Part shown: positions 1 through 9,034 of the stretch, in pieces
Numbering within the stretch: position 1 is the stretch's first letter
Layout of the letters: each line of letters opens with the position of its first letter
Origin: Mesorhizobium sp.
GTDB lineage: Bacteria > Pseudomonadota > Alphaproteobacteria > Rhizobiales > Rhizobiaceae
Length of the DNA: 64,000 nucleotides
Reading direction: 5' to 3'
Assembly (NCBI RefSeq): GCF_016793485.1
Contig: NZ_JAEULZ010000046.1
Coordinates: 248,001 to 312,000, forward strand
Program-made: the position numbers and the translations under genes
Notes under the pieces: model-generated
Database searches by the model: none
What the model was told of the DNA's origin: nothing
What the model saw: only the letters and a program-made list of their open reading frames with translations

Positions 1-1
1 C

Positions 2-433
2 AAATACGGGCTCAAGGCCCTGGTGTATCTTTCGAGCATACCGCCCGGCCAACTGGCCTTCGTCGGTGACATCGCCGCGAAGAACAACATTCCCAAGAAA
101 TTCCTCGACGCTATTCTTGGCGAGCTGCGAAACGCCGGTTTCGTCCAGAGCCGGAAGGGCAAGGAAGGCGGCTACCGGCTGGCAAAGGCGCCGACCGAGA
201 TCAAGATCGGCCATGTCGTGCGCGTGCTCGACGGACCGCTTGCGCCGATCCCCTGCGCCAGCCGCAGCCAGTACCAGCGCTGCGAGGACTGCGACGAGGC
301 GACCTGCGAAGTCCGCCACATCATGATGGAAGTGCGCCATGCCGTCGCCGAGTTGCTCGACAACCGCAGCCTGGCGTCGATGCGCGATGCGGCCAACGAC
401 GACCTGCTCGCGGAAGTCCGCCTGCATGTTTGA
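2..433 (+). CDS. Rrf2-family transcriptional regulator (5' end outside window)
   Basis: The reading frame is already open at base 2 and runs to TGA at 431-433, so the start codon lies before the window. The N-terminal part is a winged-helix DNA-binding domain, with KYGLKALVYLS, a recognition-helix region around IPKKFLDAILGELR, and a wing with SRKGKEGGYRLAK, all typical of Rrf2 proteins. The C-terminal half has four closely spaced cysteines in the pattern C-x8-C-x2-C-x4-C. In IscR, NsrR and RirA, cysteines at this place bind an Fe-S cluster, so cluster binding and iron, redox or NO sensing are plausible. The cysteine spacing is not exactly that of IscR or NsrR, so I do not name a subfamily. 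The next gene is convergent. The target genes cannot be deduced from the window. Confidence 0.88.
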   Translation, partial: KYGLKALVYLSSIPPGQLAFVGDIAAKNNIPKKFLDAILGELRNAGFVQSRKGKEGGYRLAKAPTEIKIGHVVRVLDGPLAPIPCASRSQYQRCEDCDEATCEVRHIMMEVRHAVAELLDNRSLASMRDAANDDLLAEVRLHV

Positions 434-457
434 GCTGGGCCCCGCGCGCCTGACCGA

Positions 458-1834
458 CTAATCGGCCAGCGATGCTTCCGCCCTGCGGCGACGCAGGCCG
501 ACCAGCCGTGCCACGGACCCATCCAGTCCTGTCATCTTCTTCGAGGAGTGGCGGAGGAGGGCGGTCATCAGGATGAAGGACATCGTCGTTGCCGAGACGG
601 CGCCCATGATGCCGAAGGATGGGATCAGCGCGAAGAAGCCGACTGCGCGCAGACATACCGCGACCGCGATGATGCGCAGATAGCTGCCCTCGTGGCCTGT
701 GAGCATCAGGATGGAGCCCGACGGCCCCGCGGCGGCCAGCGCCGCCGTTCCGAAGCAAAGCACGACGAGCGCGGGATAGTAGGGCACATAGGCCTCGTTG
801 AAGATGCTCAGGAAGAACTCCCCGCCGCCCAGGATGACGACCATGCCGGCGAGGATCACAGCGAGCGTCAGCGCGGCCACCCAGTCGAGCAGGGCATTAA
901 GCTGCTTCAACTCCCCGCGATAGTAGAGGTCCGGAATATGGCGGGTGGAGAACATGTGCATCGTGTCGGATGCGGTGGCAAACGCGTTGGCGAGCCGCGT
1001 CGTCACGAAATAGGCGCCGGCGACAGCCGGGCTCATCAAATAGCCGATGATCAGCACGTCGAGATACTGGTTTGCGGCCTCCAGCCCGTTGGATATCCAG
1101 AGTTTGAACGAGCGCGCGCGCCATTCGCGCGGCAGGTAGCGTGGTCTCACCCCGGCGAAGGCAGGATAAAGCGCGGCGATCTTGCGGCGCAGGAAGACGA
1201 CGTGCAAGGCAATCGCGACCGCCGCCCCGGCGGCGAACAGGAAGAATACGGCGCTGGAGTCTGTCTGCGCGCCGGTCGCAAGCACGATGGCAAGATACAC
1301 CAGCGCGGGAACGGAAATCATGAGGTTGCCGTAGCCGTCGCCTGCGCCGACGCCGATCGCGGTCCGCACCAGATGCGCCGAGGTCATCACGGTGGCCTGC
1401 ATGACCATGAAGGCGGTCACGGCCACGGCGAGCAGAATGCCGTGTGTCAGCGCCGTCCACGCGAAGAAGCCGCTGCCGACGATGATGCAGCCGGCAAGCA
1501 CGGTCATCGCGCTGAAGATCAGCACGCCTTTCAGCGTCGAGGGGTCTGCGGCGGCCGTGTATTCGTTCCACCAGCGCATGATGGCGACCTGCTGGCCGAA
1601 GGTCGCCACGATGCAGAAAAGCCCGGCCGCCGCGAACAGGATGGAAAAGACTCCGAAGCCGTCGGGGTCGAGTATGCGCGCGGCGAGCATGATCAGCGCG
1701 AAATTCGCGACGATGATCGAGCTTTTCATGACGAAGACGCCGGCGATGCCCCGCAGCGCGGGGTTTCGCAGAAGCGTCTTCAGCCGCCCGGCCGGGCCGG
1801 AGGCGCGGCTGACGCCGCCTTCGTCAACGGACAT
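458..1834 (-). CDS. Polysaccharide flippase, Wzx/MATE-like membrane protein
   Basis: A 458-residue protein made of about a dozen hydrophobic segments, beginning with a short cytoplasmic N-terminus and then a first helix near GIAGVFVMKSSIIVANF. The spacing of helices and the motif AARILDPDGFGVFSILFA resemble the polysaccharide transporter family (Wzx/RfbX) of the MOP superfamily, which flips lipid-linked oligosaccharides across the inner membrane. Its start overlaps the 3' end of the upstream acetyltransferase gene by 11 bases, which suggests translational coupling. Together with the JmjC-like gene they form a three-gene minus-strand operon inside a polysaccharide locus. The family call is firm; the glycan it carries is unknown. 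Confidence 0.85.
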   Translation of the reverse strand: MSVDEGGVSRASGPAGRLKTLLRNPALRGIAGVFVMKSSIIVANFALIMLAARILDPDGFGVFSILFAAAGLFCIVATFGQQVAIMRWWNEYTAAADPSTLKGVLIFSAMTVLAGCIIVGSGFFAWTALTHGILLAVAVTAFMVMQATVMTSAHLVRTAIGVGAGDGYGNLMISVPALVYLAIVLATGAQTDSSAVFFLFAAGAAVAIALHVVFLRRKIAALYPAFAGVRPRYLPREWRARSFKLWISNGLEAANQYLDVLIIGYLMSPAVAGAYFVTTRLANAFATASDTMHMFSTRHIPDLYYRGELKQLNALLDWVAALTLAVILAGMVVILGGGEFFLSIFNEAYVPYYPALVVLCFGTAALAAAGPSGSILMLTGHEGSYLRIIAVAVCLRAVGFFALIPSFGIMGAVSATTMSFILMTALLRHSSKKMTGLDGSVARLVGLRRRRAEASLAD

Positions 1835-2939
1835 TCGGTGCGTAGGTCCTGAGGAAGTTCTTCACCGGCTTGGCGCGATGATAAATCTGCGCCACGGCGT
1901 ATCCTGCCACCGAAAAAGTTTTCGTATGGTTGCGCAGTTGCGTTTCCTCGACGCGGAAATGCGTCTTGTAGCCGGTGTTGCCAAGCCCCATGTCGAAACT
2001 GGTATGGCCCTGAAAAAACCGCTGCTTGATCACCTGGTAGATGAGCTGGATGCCGGGAGATTGTTTGCCGAGCCGTTCCACGTCCGCGCCGATCAGCACG
2101 GCATGGAATTCGCCGTCACCCGTCGGACCGAAGAGCAGGGCCACCGGTTGTCCGCCAGCATAGCTGACATAGGTGGCGGCCTCGCCGCTATCCAGACCGG
2201 CAATCGCATAGTCGCGATAGAAATCGAAATAGACCGGGTTGTTCAGCAGATCGCCTTCGAAACGGCTTGAGCGCCAGGTGCGCAACATGTCGAAGGCATC
2301 CCGGACCTCGTCGGCGCTTGCCGCCAGCCGGTGTTCGTAGCCGCCGAACTCGCGGTCGGTCTGCCGCTGCAGGCGGCCGAGTTCCTTGGAGAACTTGCGC
2401 TTGATCGTGCGGCGCTGCCATTCCTCGAAGTCGTCCCCGATCTCGGCCTGGTAGGCAGCGTTGTCGCTCGGGCTGCTGGCGGATTTGCGCAGGAGCAGGC
2501 CGACATCGAAATCGTCGTCCCGCACCTTGCGGAACATGACGATGTCGCAGCCTTTCAGTTCGGCCTCAATCCGCCGCACGAGAAAGGGGTTGGCGGCGAT
2601 GGCCGCAAGCACGCTGCGATCACCGACAATCGAATTGTAGTCGCAGACGCCGAAATCGGCTGGCGACAGGATGCGTATGCCGCGGCTGCGCTGAAGCACG
2701 AAAGGGATGACCACGACCAGCGAGGCGTCGCCGCGATTGCGCACCGTCAGCGTGCGCTGCTGTGCCCCCAAGTTCGGCGCAAGCCGGCGGTGGACCATGT
2801 CCATCCAGAGCGGTCCTTGGAACGCGGTTGCCCGATCCGGCCGGTAGAAAGCACGGTATTCATCCGACAGGAAGTCGAACGCCGGCTCGATGCGGACATC
2901 CACATCGAGCCGGAACGATGTCTGGTCGATTGACGACAA
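1824..2939 (-). CDS. GNAT-like acetyltransferase, CelD/BcsL (FemAB-like) type
   Basis: The 371-residue product resembles the BioF2-like acetyltransferase proteins often annotated as cellulose biosynthesis protein CelD. The C-terminal half holds the GNAT-like core, with the strand-helix segment GGQPVALLFGPTGDGEFHAVLIGAD followed by SPGIQLIYQVIKQ and FDMGLGNTGYKTHF. No conventional ATG start is available; TTG at 2939 is preceded by GGGAAAGG at a suitable distance, and the next in-frame ATG would remove 45 conserved-looking residues. The gene lies between a JmjC-like gene (30 bases upstream) and the flippase gene (11-base overlap). Within a polysaccharide locus it probably acylates a sugar or a precursor, but the acceptor is not known. 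Confidence 0.8.
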   Translation of the reverse strand: MSSIDQTSFRLDVDVRIEPAFDFLSDEYRAFYRPDRATAFQGPLWMDMVHRRLAPNLGAQQRTLTVRNRGDASLVVVIPFVLQRSRGIRILSPADFGVCDYNSIVGDRSVLAAIAANPFLVRRIEAELKGCDIVMFRKVRDDDFDVGLLLRKSASSPSDNAAYQAEIGDDFEEWQRRTIKRKFSKELGRLQRQTDREFGGYEHRLAASADEVRDAFDMLRTWRSSRFEGDLLNNPVYFDFYRDYAIAGLDSGEAATYVSYAGGQPVALLFGPTGDGEFHAVLIGADVERLGKQSPGIQLIYQVIKQRFFQGHTSFDMGLGNTGYKTHFRVEETQLRNHTKTFSVAGYAVAQIYHRAKPVKNFLRTYAPNVR

Positions 2940-2969
2940 TGGTTTGCCTTTCCCGTTGCCGGGGAGCTC

Positions 2970-3905
2970 TCAGCGGTTGCTCACGCGGCCAAGGGTGGAG
3001 CTGGCGTCGATGCGGAAGTCGCGCTTCTTCACCACATCGCCGTCGATTTGCTTGCCGAACTTCTTCCACACGAACGCGGCGGCCGCCTTCGGGTAGACGT
3101 GAAGGCCGCGCCCGGCGGTGGAGCCGTTCTTGAAGCCGAGCGTCCGGCGCAGCACGCCGTTGCCGTAATGGACCGCATAGGAATTCCAGATTTCCTTCGT
3201 CCAGTGCTCCATCGTGACAGAGATATTGAGACAGTCGTGGTTGTGGACGCGATGCGGCGCGTAGAGCGGCCAGGTCACCATCTCGCCCGGCTTGAGGTCG
3301 ACGACCGTTGCGTAGTCGTCGAACCACTTCTCGTAGGGCATGTCCTCGCCGGTTTCGCGCAGGAGGATCTTCTCGATGTTGCGCGGCTTGATGAAGATTT
3401 CAGAGCGCGGATAGATGTAGACGCTCTTGCTGCCCTCGATCTGCCAAAGCGACTGCCCCTGGATGTCTGCGTGGTAGAAGACGTTAGCGTTGGGCGAAGA
3501 GATCAGCACGCCGAGATTGCGCTTGAACGTTTGGAATCCGGGCATGCGCCCCTCGAATTCCGCGAACACGTCGTCCAGCAGCTTCTTGTATTCGGGAGCC
3601 CAGTCCATCACGCGGCGGATGTTCATCCACATCCGGCCCTTTTCGATCGCCTGGATGGCCTCCATGCCGGTGGCCGTGCCGAGTTCGCCCTCCATCGTCT
3701 TCGGGTCGTCGATTTCCGTGCCGCGCGCGCGGATGCCGAGGTGCTCTGCCGGGCAGCGTTCGATAACCCGCCCCAGCGCCTCGCGGCTGAAAAGCCCGGT
3801 CTCGATGAGTCGGTGGTTCAGCTTGACCAGCTCAATGCCGAAAAGTTCGGCATGACGCGGTTCCCAGTTTGCGATGATGTCGTTCTGCATGACCATGGAG
3901 TTCAT
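2970..3905 (-). CDS. JmjC/cupin-like domain protein in the polysaccharide operon
   Basis: A 311-residue protein without signal peptide or membrane helix. The central part reads as a cupin-like JmjC fold: His145-x-Asp147 in FYHADIQGQ and His218 in LYAPHRVHN would form the HxD...H metal triad of Fe(II)/2-oxoglutarate dioxygenases. The strand KSVYIYPR and the motif KPGEMVTWPLYAPHRV also match cupin-like proteins found near bacterial glycan and peptide loci. The start at 3905 has the ribosome site AAGGAG. It heads the operon with the acetyltransferase and flippase genes, so an oxygenase or binding role in surface glycan assembly is an inference. Proteins of this group are often labelled transcriptional regulator without DNA-binding evidence, and I see no such domain here. 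Confidence 0.72.
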   Translation of the reverse strand: MNSMVMQNDIIANWEPRHAELFGIELVKLNHRLIETGLFSREALGRVIERCPAEHLGIRARGTEIDDPKTMEGELGTATGMEAIQAIEKGRMWMNIRRVMDWAPEYKKLLDDVFAEFEGRMPGFQTFKRNLGVLISSPNANVFYHADIQGQSLWQIEGSKSVYIYPRSEIFIKPRNIEKILLRETGEDMPYEKWFDDYATVVDLKPGEMVTWPLYAPHRVHNHDCLNISVTMEHWTKEIWNSYAVHYGNGVLRRTLGFKNGSTAGRGLHVYPKAAAAFVWKKFGKQIDGDVVKKRDFRIDASSTLGRVSNR

Positions 3906-4333
3906 TCTGGCGCACTCCTTTTAAGCTTCGCGACGCCGCTCGCAAAACCTTAACAATTTATTTCCCGGCTGCCGGGCCATGTCTGCCCCCAACAAACGGG
4001 AGATGACGGAAAACATGTGCTCAATAACGCGTAAGGCGCAGCGAATGGGTAAATACAGCGCCCGAAGTTGAAGCGCCAGTTAAGATTCCGTTAACGGATT
4101 GCAAGGAGTTTGAATAAACCCCGCCATATCCCGGTAACCTTTTGCTTGTGGCGCTGCGAGCCCTTGTCCGACGAGCCCCTCGTCCAGCGAGACCTCGTCC
4201 AGCGAGACCTCGTCAAACGAGACCTTCCGACCGGGACCAGTTCGCGGTTGGAAACCGCGCCAGTCACAAGCGGGCTGCGGGACGGAGCGGCGTGCGGATG
4301 GGTGGGGTGGCGAACGCGGTGCCGGATTGAGGA
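3906..4333. other. 428-base intergenic region upstream of the JmjC operon
   Basis: No convincing gene is present. The part next to 3905 must hold the promoter of the minus-strand operon and is relatively AT-rich (around 3940-3970). The part around 4162-4222 holds a short tandem repeat, listed separately. A plus-strand open frame spans 4110-4553, but it runs antisense into the chain-length gene and its only regularity comes from the tandem repeat, so I do not regard it as a gene. Confidence 0.6.
4162..4222. repeat. Tandem 15-base palindromic repeat, about four copies
   Basis: Units of CCTCGTCCAGCGAGA lie head to tail at 4178-4192, 4193-4207 and, with two changes (CCTCGTCAAACGAGA), at 4208-4222. 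A more diverged unit precedes them at 4162-4176. Each unit contains CTCG...CGAG and can form a small hairpin. It sits just past the 3' end of the Wzz-like gene and upstream of the JmjC operon. Confidence 0.8.
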
Positions 4334-5998
4334 TCAGAGTCCGCGCGGGCTACGCACGCCGTGGTTCGGCGTGCTGTCCGCATCACGCATGGTCTGCGCC
4401 ACCATGAGGAGCGGCTTTGCGGAAGCCTGCTTGTGCGTTCCGACCTGCGCGTCGTCGGGCATCTCCGCGCGATCAGACGAACGTCCCCGCTTCGTCGCGA
4501 CATCCTCATGCCGGTCAATCATCAGCAAGGCGTTGCTTGCCGGACGCGGCTGAGCCTGGCGACGAGGCTCGGTATCAGTTGCATACGGCTTCTGCCTGGA
4601 GCCGCCAGCCGGCGGTGTATCCAAAGGCTGGCTGGTCGTAGGGCGGGCTGCGCGCACGCTGCGAGGGCGCCGGGCGACCGCCATGCCGGTTGTGGCGGCG
4701 ACCATGCTCAGCAGGCCGAGTACGGGAGCGAGCAAGATGATGGAAGGGCGGCTGGAGCGCAGCGGCGGTACGGCCGGCGAGACCACTCTCACGTTGTCGT
4801 TGGCAATCAGTGCCAGTTCGTCGGTCGTCTTGTTACGGGCCAGGAACTTCTCGTAGATATCGCGGTCCGCCGCAGCTTCGCGTCGCAGGGCATCGAGGCG
4901 AACCATGGCTGCGTCGGTCGTCACGGCGCCCGAACTCATGCCTGCGATGTCGGCCTCCAGCTTCTTCTGATGTGCCTCGGCGACGTCGAGTTCGCCTTTG
5001 ATGCGGCGCGTGACGTTCTGCCGTTCCTCGCGAATCTGGCGGTCGATGCCGTCGAGCGCCTGCCGCGCCTGCGCGATGCGCGGATGGCGCGCGCCATAGG
5101 TGAGGCTCAACTGTTCGACCTGCTGCTTGAGCTGTGCCTGTTGCTGGCGCAGGAACGTTAGCTGCGCAGGCTCGCCGCCTCGACCGTCGGAAACCACGAG
5201 ATCGCCGGCACTTTCGCTTGTCTGGCTCTGGTAGCGTGCGCGGGCGGCCTCCGTCTGGTTCCTGGCCAACGCAAGCTGAGCGCTGAGTTCGGTCAACTGG
5301 CGCATCTGCAGCGTATTGTTGTTGTCGACATAGAGAATGCCGTTATCGGCGGCGAAATTTGCGACCGCCTTTTCGGAGTCGTTCAGCTTGCGGCGCAGTT
5401 CTACGAGGCGTTCGGACAGCGCGCGGGCGGCCCCTTCGGTCGCCTGCTTGACGAATGCGTTCTGGGCACCGGCGAATTCGCTGGCGACGCTGTTGGCAAT
5501 GCGGGCGGCTTCTTCCGACGTTTTTGCCCTGTAAGATATTTCGACCAGATAGGTCGCCCCCTTGCGTTCGACGGACAGATTGCCCTTGAACTTCGCGAGC
5601 GCCTTGAGTTGTTCTTCCTCGGACAAACGGTTCTCGACGTTGCCCAGCATGCCGAGCTTGTCCATGACCGATAGCAAAAAGCCGTCTGAACGCATGATCT
5701 GCACCATGCTCTCCAGAACTGCCGCGTCACTGCCGATAGGCTGTATGACGTCCTGCTGCAGCGTCACCTGTTGGTTGCGGGGATCGACGAGAACCGTCGC
5801 CGTCGCCCTGTAGGGAAAGGGAATGAACGAGAACAGCACGACGCCCAGCACTGTGAGCAGGATGGCGATCGCGATGATCCGGACCAGATTGTCGAGCACG
5901 AAACGCAGCAGCGACAAGGGGTCGATCGTGCTCGCAGGCGAGCCGGCGCGCCGGTTGCGATTAGCGGTCTCGGGCATGTCCCAATCGGAACTCATCAC
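4334..5998 (-). CDS. Polysaccharide chain-length/export protein, Wzz-GNVR type without kinase domain
   Basis: The 554-residue product has the layout of a Wzz/ExoP/GumC polysaccharide co-polymerase. A cytoplasmic start is followed by a first membrane helix (about residues 35-57, RIIAIAILLTVLGVVLFSF) and the Wzz signature FPYRATATVLVDPR. A long periplasmic coiled-coil stretch follows (about 150-380), with a GNVR-like segment, and then a second helix (IILLAPVLGLLSMVAATTGMAVA). Unlike ExoP, the roughly 110-residue C-terminal tail is polar and lacks Walker motifs, so no BY-kinase is present in the same chain. The gene is divergent from the polymerase-like gene at 6234, with about 235 bases of shared upstream DNA. 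It probably sets chain length or supports export of the glycan made by this locus. Confidence 0.88.
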   Translation of the reverse strand: MMSSDWDMPETANRNRRAGSPASTIDPLSLLRFVLDNLVRIIAIAILLTVLGVVLFSFIPFPYRATATVLVDPRNQQVTLQQDVIQPIGSDAAVLESMVQIMRSDGFLLSVMDKLGMLGNVENRLSEEEQLKALAKFKGNLSVERKGATYLVEISYRAKTSEEAARIANSVASEFAGAQNAFVKQATEGAARALSERLVELRRKLNDSEKAVANFAADNGILYVDNNNTLQMRQLTELSAQLALARNQTEAARARYQSQTSESAGDLVVSDGRGGEPAQLTFLRQQQAQLKQQVEQLSLTYGARHPRIAQARQALDGIDRQIREERQNVTRRIKGELDVAEAHQKKLEADIAGMSSGAVTTDAAMVRLDALRREAAADRDIYEKFLARNKTTDELALIANDNVRVVSPAVPPLRSSRPSIILLAPVLGLLSMVAATTGMAVARRPRSVRAARPTTSQPLDTPPAGGSRQKPYATDTEPRRQAQPRPASNALLMIDRHEDVATKRGRSSDRAEMPDDAQVGTHKQASAKPLLMVAQTMRDADSTPNHGVRSPRGL

Positions 5999-6233
5999 GC
6001 TTCCAAGGAGATGTGCGCACGCAAGGGTTCGCGACCCGTGGGCAGGTTAATCATGACTGAACCGTAAACAGGAATACTGAATGGGGAGTTAACCAATCAG
6101 ACAGTTTGCGGTTATAGCATGGCGACTAGAACGCAATATCGACCGGATTTTGGCACAAGGCTCGCCTGCCGGTGGAGAGGCGTTGTCCGCATCCAGAAGG
6201 ACCGGGCGCCGGACCCGTCGTCAAGGAGCTTTC

Positions 6234-7778
6234 ATGGCCATCGCGGCCGCCGACAACCGGGACTTTCAGGAGCAGGCGCGTGCCCGCGCAGCCGCCGAGA
6301 GTTTCGCCAACGCAGTCCTTACGGTTGCGGTCGCTGCCGGCATGACCGCTGTGCCGGTGTTAGCGCATCTTGTCCATCCAGCGCTTGGCATCGCGTCTGC
6401 GGCGCTGCTGGCTGGGCTTTGCGCATGGCGCATGCCGCAAACCGCGATCGTGGCGATCTTCTTCGCCTTGCTGTTCCAGAACACATTCGTTTCGTTAGCG
6501 ATCAACGGTGTCACCAGCGACGACGAGTTGGACATCATACGCGGCTACAATTTCGTCACGCTTGCGGTTGTCTGGCTTGTGCTGACCACCGGCTTTCTTC
6601 TGGACTGGGGCAGACGCAATAGGGCTGCCGATCCCTTCGTGAAGGTGCTTGTCGGCGTGTATGCCGTTCTCGGCGTCTACTTCCTGATCGGTTTCTCATT
6701 CTACGGAATGGCCGCGATCATCTACCTCCGGAACATCGTCACGCCGTTCCTGCTGTTCCAGATCTGCATGATTGCCTTCCTGAGGCAGCCAGTGCGGCTT
6801 GGCCAGGCGCTGACCATCCTGTCCGTACTTCTCGTGATTTGCGGATTCGTGGAGTTCTTCTGGCGCGAGACGTGGCTTGACCTGACCAACGGCTATGCCT
6901 TCTGGGAACGGGCGGCCGGGCCGAATTACATCACGATGGCGTATGACAAGAAGCTTGCCGAGACCGGCATCGTCGCCACCGGCTTCCTCGACAACATCAG
7001 GATAACCCTCTTCAACTCGCCGCTTCTGGCGGACTACGAGATACAGGTGATGCGGCTGTTCGGGCCCAACATGCATGCGATCAGCTTCGCCTATGCACTG
7101 TGCTTCATGTCCGTCTTCGCCTTCTATCGTAGCCGTTTTCTGCTGGGCTTTGCGCTCCTGACACTGCTCGTTCTGACCAGTGCGAAAGGGCCCCTGATCG
7201 TGTTCCTGCTGGTGGCTGCTGCCTGGGTGCTGTTCAGGCTGTTCGGCGCGGGCTTCGCCTTCGCATGCCTTGTCCCCGCGCTGGCCGTTTACGCGGTGGC
7301 TGGCATCAAGTTGGGCCTCGACATCGGCGATTACCACGCCATTGGCTTCATGGGGGGCCTGCAGGAATTCCTGACCAACCCGATCGGCCGCGGCATCGGA
7401 GCGGGTGGCAACCTCTCGTCGGAATTCTCAAAGATCAACTGGGAGGCGGCCCAGGCGGCGGGGCGCACGCCATTCGCCGTGGAGAGCGCGGTAGGCGTGC
7501 TGATATCCCAGATTGGCGTCTTCGCGTTTGCCGTGATGGGCGCCTATATCTGGATCGCCTGGCGTGTCCTGCGGATAGCACGCGAAACGGGCAACGACCT
7601 CCAGGCCGCCGCCGCTTTCGCACTGGCTACGTTCGTCGTGGCGGGTCTTTTCCAGGAAGAGGCCTATTTCGCGCCGCTGGCGCTTGGCGTGTTCATGGCG
7701 CTGGCAGGGATGATCGTCGGTGCTGCCGGGCGAGCCGGCCTGCTCGACAGTTCCGCTCCTCCGCCAACGCTTTCTTGA
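6234..7778 (+). CDS. O-antigen polymerase/ligase-like polytopic membrane protein
   Basis: A 514-residue protein with about eleven to twelve hydrophobic helices and one large loop (about residues 225-280), the usual form of Wzy polymerases and WaaL ligases, which show little sequence conservation. ATG at 6234 is chosen because AAGGAG lies six bases upstream; the frame stays open upstream to 6150 without a ribosome site. The segment GRGIGAGGNLS in a late periplasmic loop is typical for this superfamily. It starts the plus-strand arm of the locus, followed after 47 bases by a GT4 gene and then by the GINT1-like gene. Polymerase versus ligase cannot be decided from sequence; its place beside a Wzz-like and a Wzx-like gene favours polymerase. 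Confidence 0.82.
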   Translation: MAIAAADNRDFQEQARARAAAESFANAVLTVAVAAGMTAVPVLAHLVHPALGIASAALLAGLCAWRMPQTAIVAIFFALLFQNTFVSLAINGVTSDDELDIIRGYNFVTLAVVWLVLTTGFLLDWGRRNRAADPFVKVLVGVYAVLGVYFLIGFSFYGMAAIIYLRNIVTPFLLFQICMIAFLRQPVRLGQALTILSVLLVICGFVEFFWRETWLDLTNGYAFWERAAGPNYITMAYDKKLAETGIVATGFLDNIRITLFNSPLLADYEIQVMRLFGPNMHAISFAYALCFMSVFAFYRSRFLLGFALLTLLVLTSAKGPLIVFLLVAAAWVLFRLFGAGFAFACLVPALAVYAVAGIKLGLDIGDYHAIGFMGGLQEFLTNPIGRGIGAGGNLSSEFSKINWEAAQAAGRTPFAVESAVGVLISQIGVFAFAVMGAYIWIAWRVLRIARETGNDLQAAAAFALATFVVAGLFQEEAYFAPLALGVFMALAGMIVGAAGRAGLLDSSAPPPTLS

Positions 7779-7825
7779 GGTTTTTCTGGTCCTTTTGACC
7801 GGAATTCGTTACCGGCGCGCCTGAA

Positions 7826-9034
7826 ATGAATAAGAAACCGATTCGCGGACCGATCCGTCTGCTGTTCATCCAGACCCAGGCCGAAATGGCCGGCGCGCAG
7901 GAGATTTCGCGCCTGCTCGGCGATGGTCTGGGACGCGAGCGTCGCCTCAACGGCGAGCCGGAGTTCGAAATCCACCACCTGTTCTTCTACCGCAAGACCT
8001 CCGCCTTCGACCGCTGGCGCAACGTGCATTTCTGCCTGGAGGACAGCCCGAAGGGGCCGTTCTCGCTCATCGCCTTCATGTCCAAGCTGGTGAAGATGAT
8101 AAGGCGCATCCAGCCCGACGTGCTGCTGACGTTCCAGCACTACGGTAACATTTTCGGGGCTCCTGCCGGGCGGCTGGCAGGCGTCCCTGTCATTGTCGCC
8201 AACCATGTGTCGGCGCCCGCGACGATCTCGACCGCCACACGCGCCATCGACAAGGCGCTCGGCCTGATGGGCGTCTATGACGTCATTACAGTCAACTCCA
8301 ACGAGACCTGGCGCAATTACCAGGCTTACCCCGAGCGCTACCGCAAGCACCTTGTCCACGTGCCGCACGGGTTCGAGGACAAGTCGGTCAATGTGGGCCG
8401 GCAGGAGGCGAGGGCGGCGTTCGGTCTCCCGGCAGGCGTCCCGCTCATCGGCTCCGTCGCGCGGCTGCATCCGCTGAAGCAGCTCGATGCGGCCGTCGAG
8501 GTCATTGCGCGGCGTCCGGCCTTGCATCTGGCCATCGCCGGTCAGGGGCCAGACGAAGCGCGCCTGCGGACCATCGCGCAGGATCTTGGCGTGTCCGATC
8601 GCGTCCATCTTATCGGCGATATGCCGCCGCAGAAGGTCGGCCTGTTCCTCGCGGGTCTCAACGTCTTCGTCTTTCCATCGGCGGCCGAAACCTTCGGGCT
8701 TGCCGCCGTCGAGGCGGCGCAGGCCGGGATCCCCGTCGTCGCCAACGACCTCGCCGTGCTGCGCGAGGTGTTGACGATCGACGGCGAGGCCTGTGCGCTC
8801 TTCGCCGATGCCTCCAACATCGACGACCTCGCAGCAAAGATCGACATCGTCTTCCGCGACCACCAGCAGGCGGCGCGCATGGTGGCGCTGGGGCGCAAGC
8901 TCGCCGGGCGCTATTCCGTGGAGAGCATGGTCGACGCCTACGCCGGCATCATCCGCAATGCGCTTGGTCCCGGAGTGGGCGACGCCGCCGGAGCGCTCGG
9001 GCCCCAGGCCGCGGCCTTGCGCTTGCCGCGGTGA
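7826..9034 (+). CDS. GT4-family glycosyltransferase
   Basis: A 402-residue GT-B glycosyltransferase. The C-terminal half carries the family signature: IGSVARLHPLKQLD, then LAIAGQGPDEARLR, then PSAAETFGLAAVEAAQAG, whose two glutamates form the EX7E motif that binds the nucleotide-sugar donor. The N-terminal half has the motif DVLLTFQHYGNIFG of the acceptor domain. No membrane helix is seen, so the enzyme is cytoplasmic or peripheral. Its stop codon overlaps the start of the next gene (TGATG), indicating coupled translation. It should add one sugar to the lipid-linked repeat unit; donor and linkage are unknown. Confidence 0.92.
   Translation: MNKKPIRGPIRLLFIQTQAEMAGAQEISRLLGDGLGRERRLNGEPEFEIHHLFFYRKTSAFDRWRNVHFCLEDSPKGPFSLIAFMSKLVKMIRRIQPDVLLTFQHYGNIFGAPAGRLAGVPVIVANHVSAPATISTATRAIDKALGLMGVYDVITVNSNETWRNYQAYPERYRKHLVHVPHGFEDKSVNVGRQEARAAFGLPAGVPLIGSVARLHPLKQLDAAVEVIARRPALHLAIAGQGPDEARLRTIAQDLGVSDRVHLIGDMPPQKVGLFLAGLNVFVFPSAAETFGLAAVEAAQAGIPVVANDLAVLREVLTIDGEACALFADASNIDDLAAKIDIVFRDHQQAARMVALGRKLAGRYSVESMVDAYAGIIRNALGPGVGDAAGALGPQAAALRLPR

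Noticed and set aside
548-1852. Long plus-strand open frame of 434 codons
   Set aside because: It is antisense to the flippase gene; its product is His/Asp/Arg-rich low-complexity sequence with no domain, as expected for the mirror of a G+C-rich gene.
4110-4553. Plus-strand ORF with LVQRDLVQRDLVKRDL repeat
   Set aside because: The repeat only reflects the 15-base tandem DNA repeat; the frame runs antisense into the Wzz-like gene and lacks a ribosome site.
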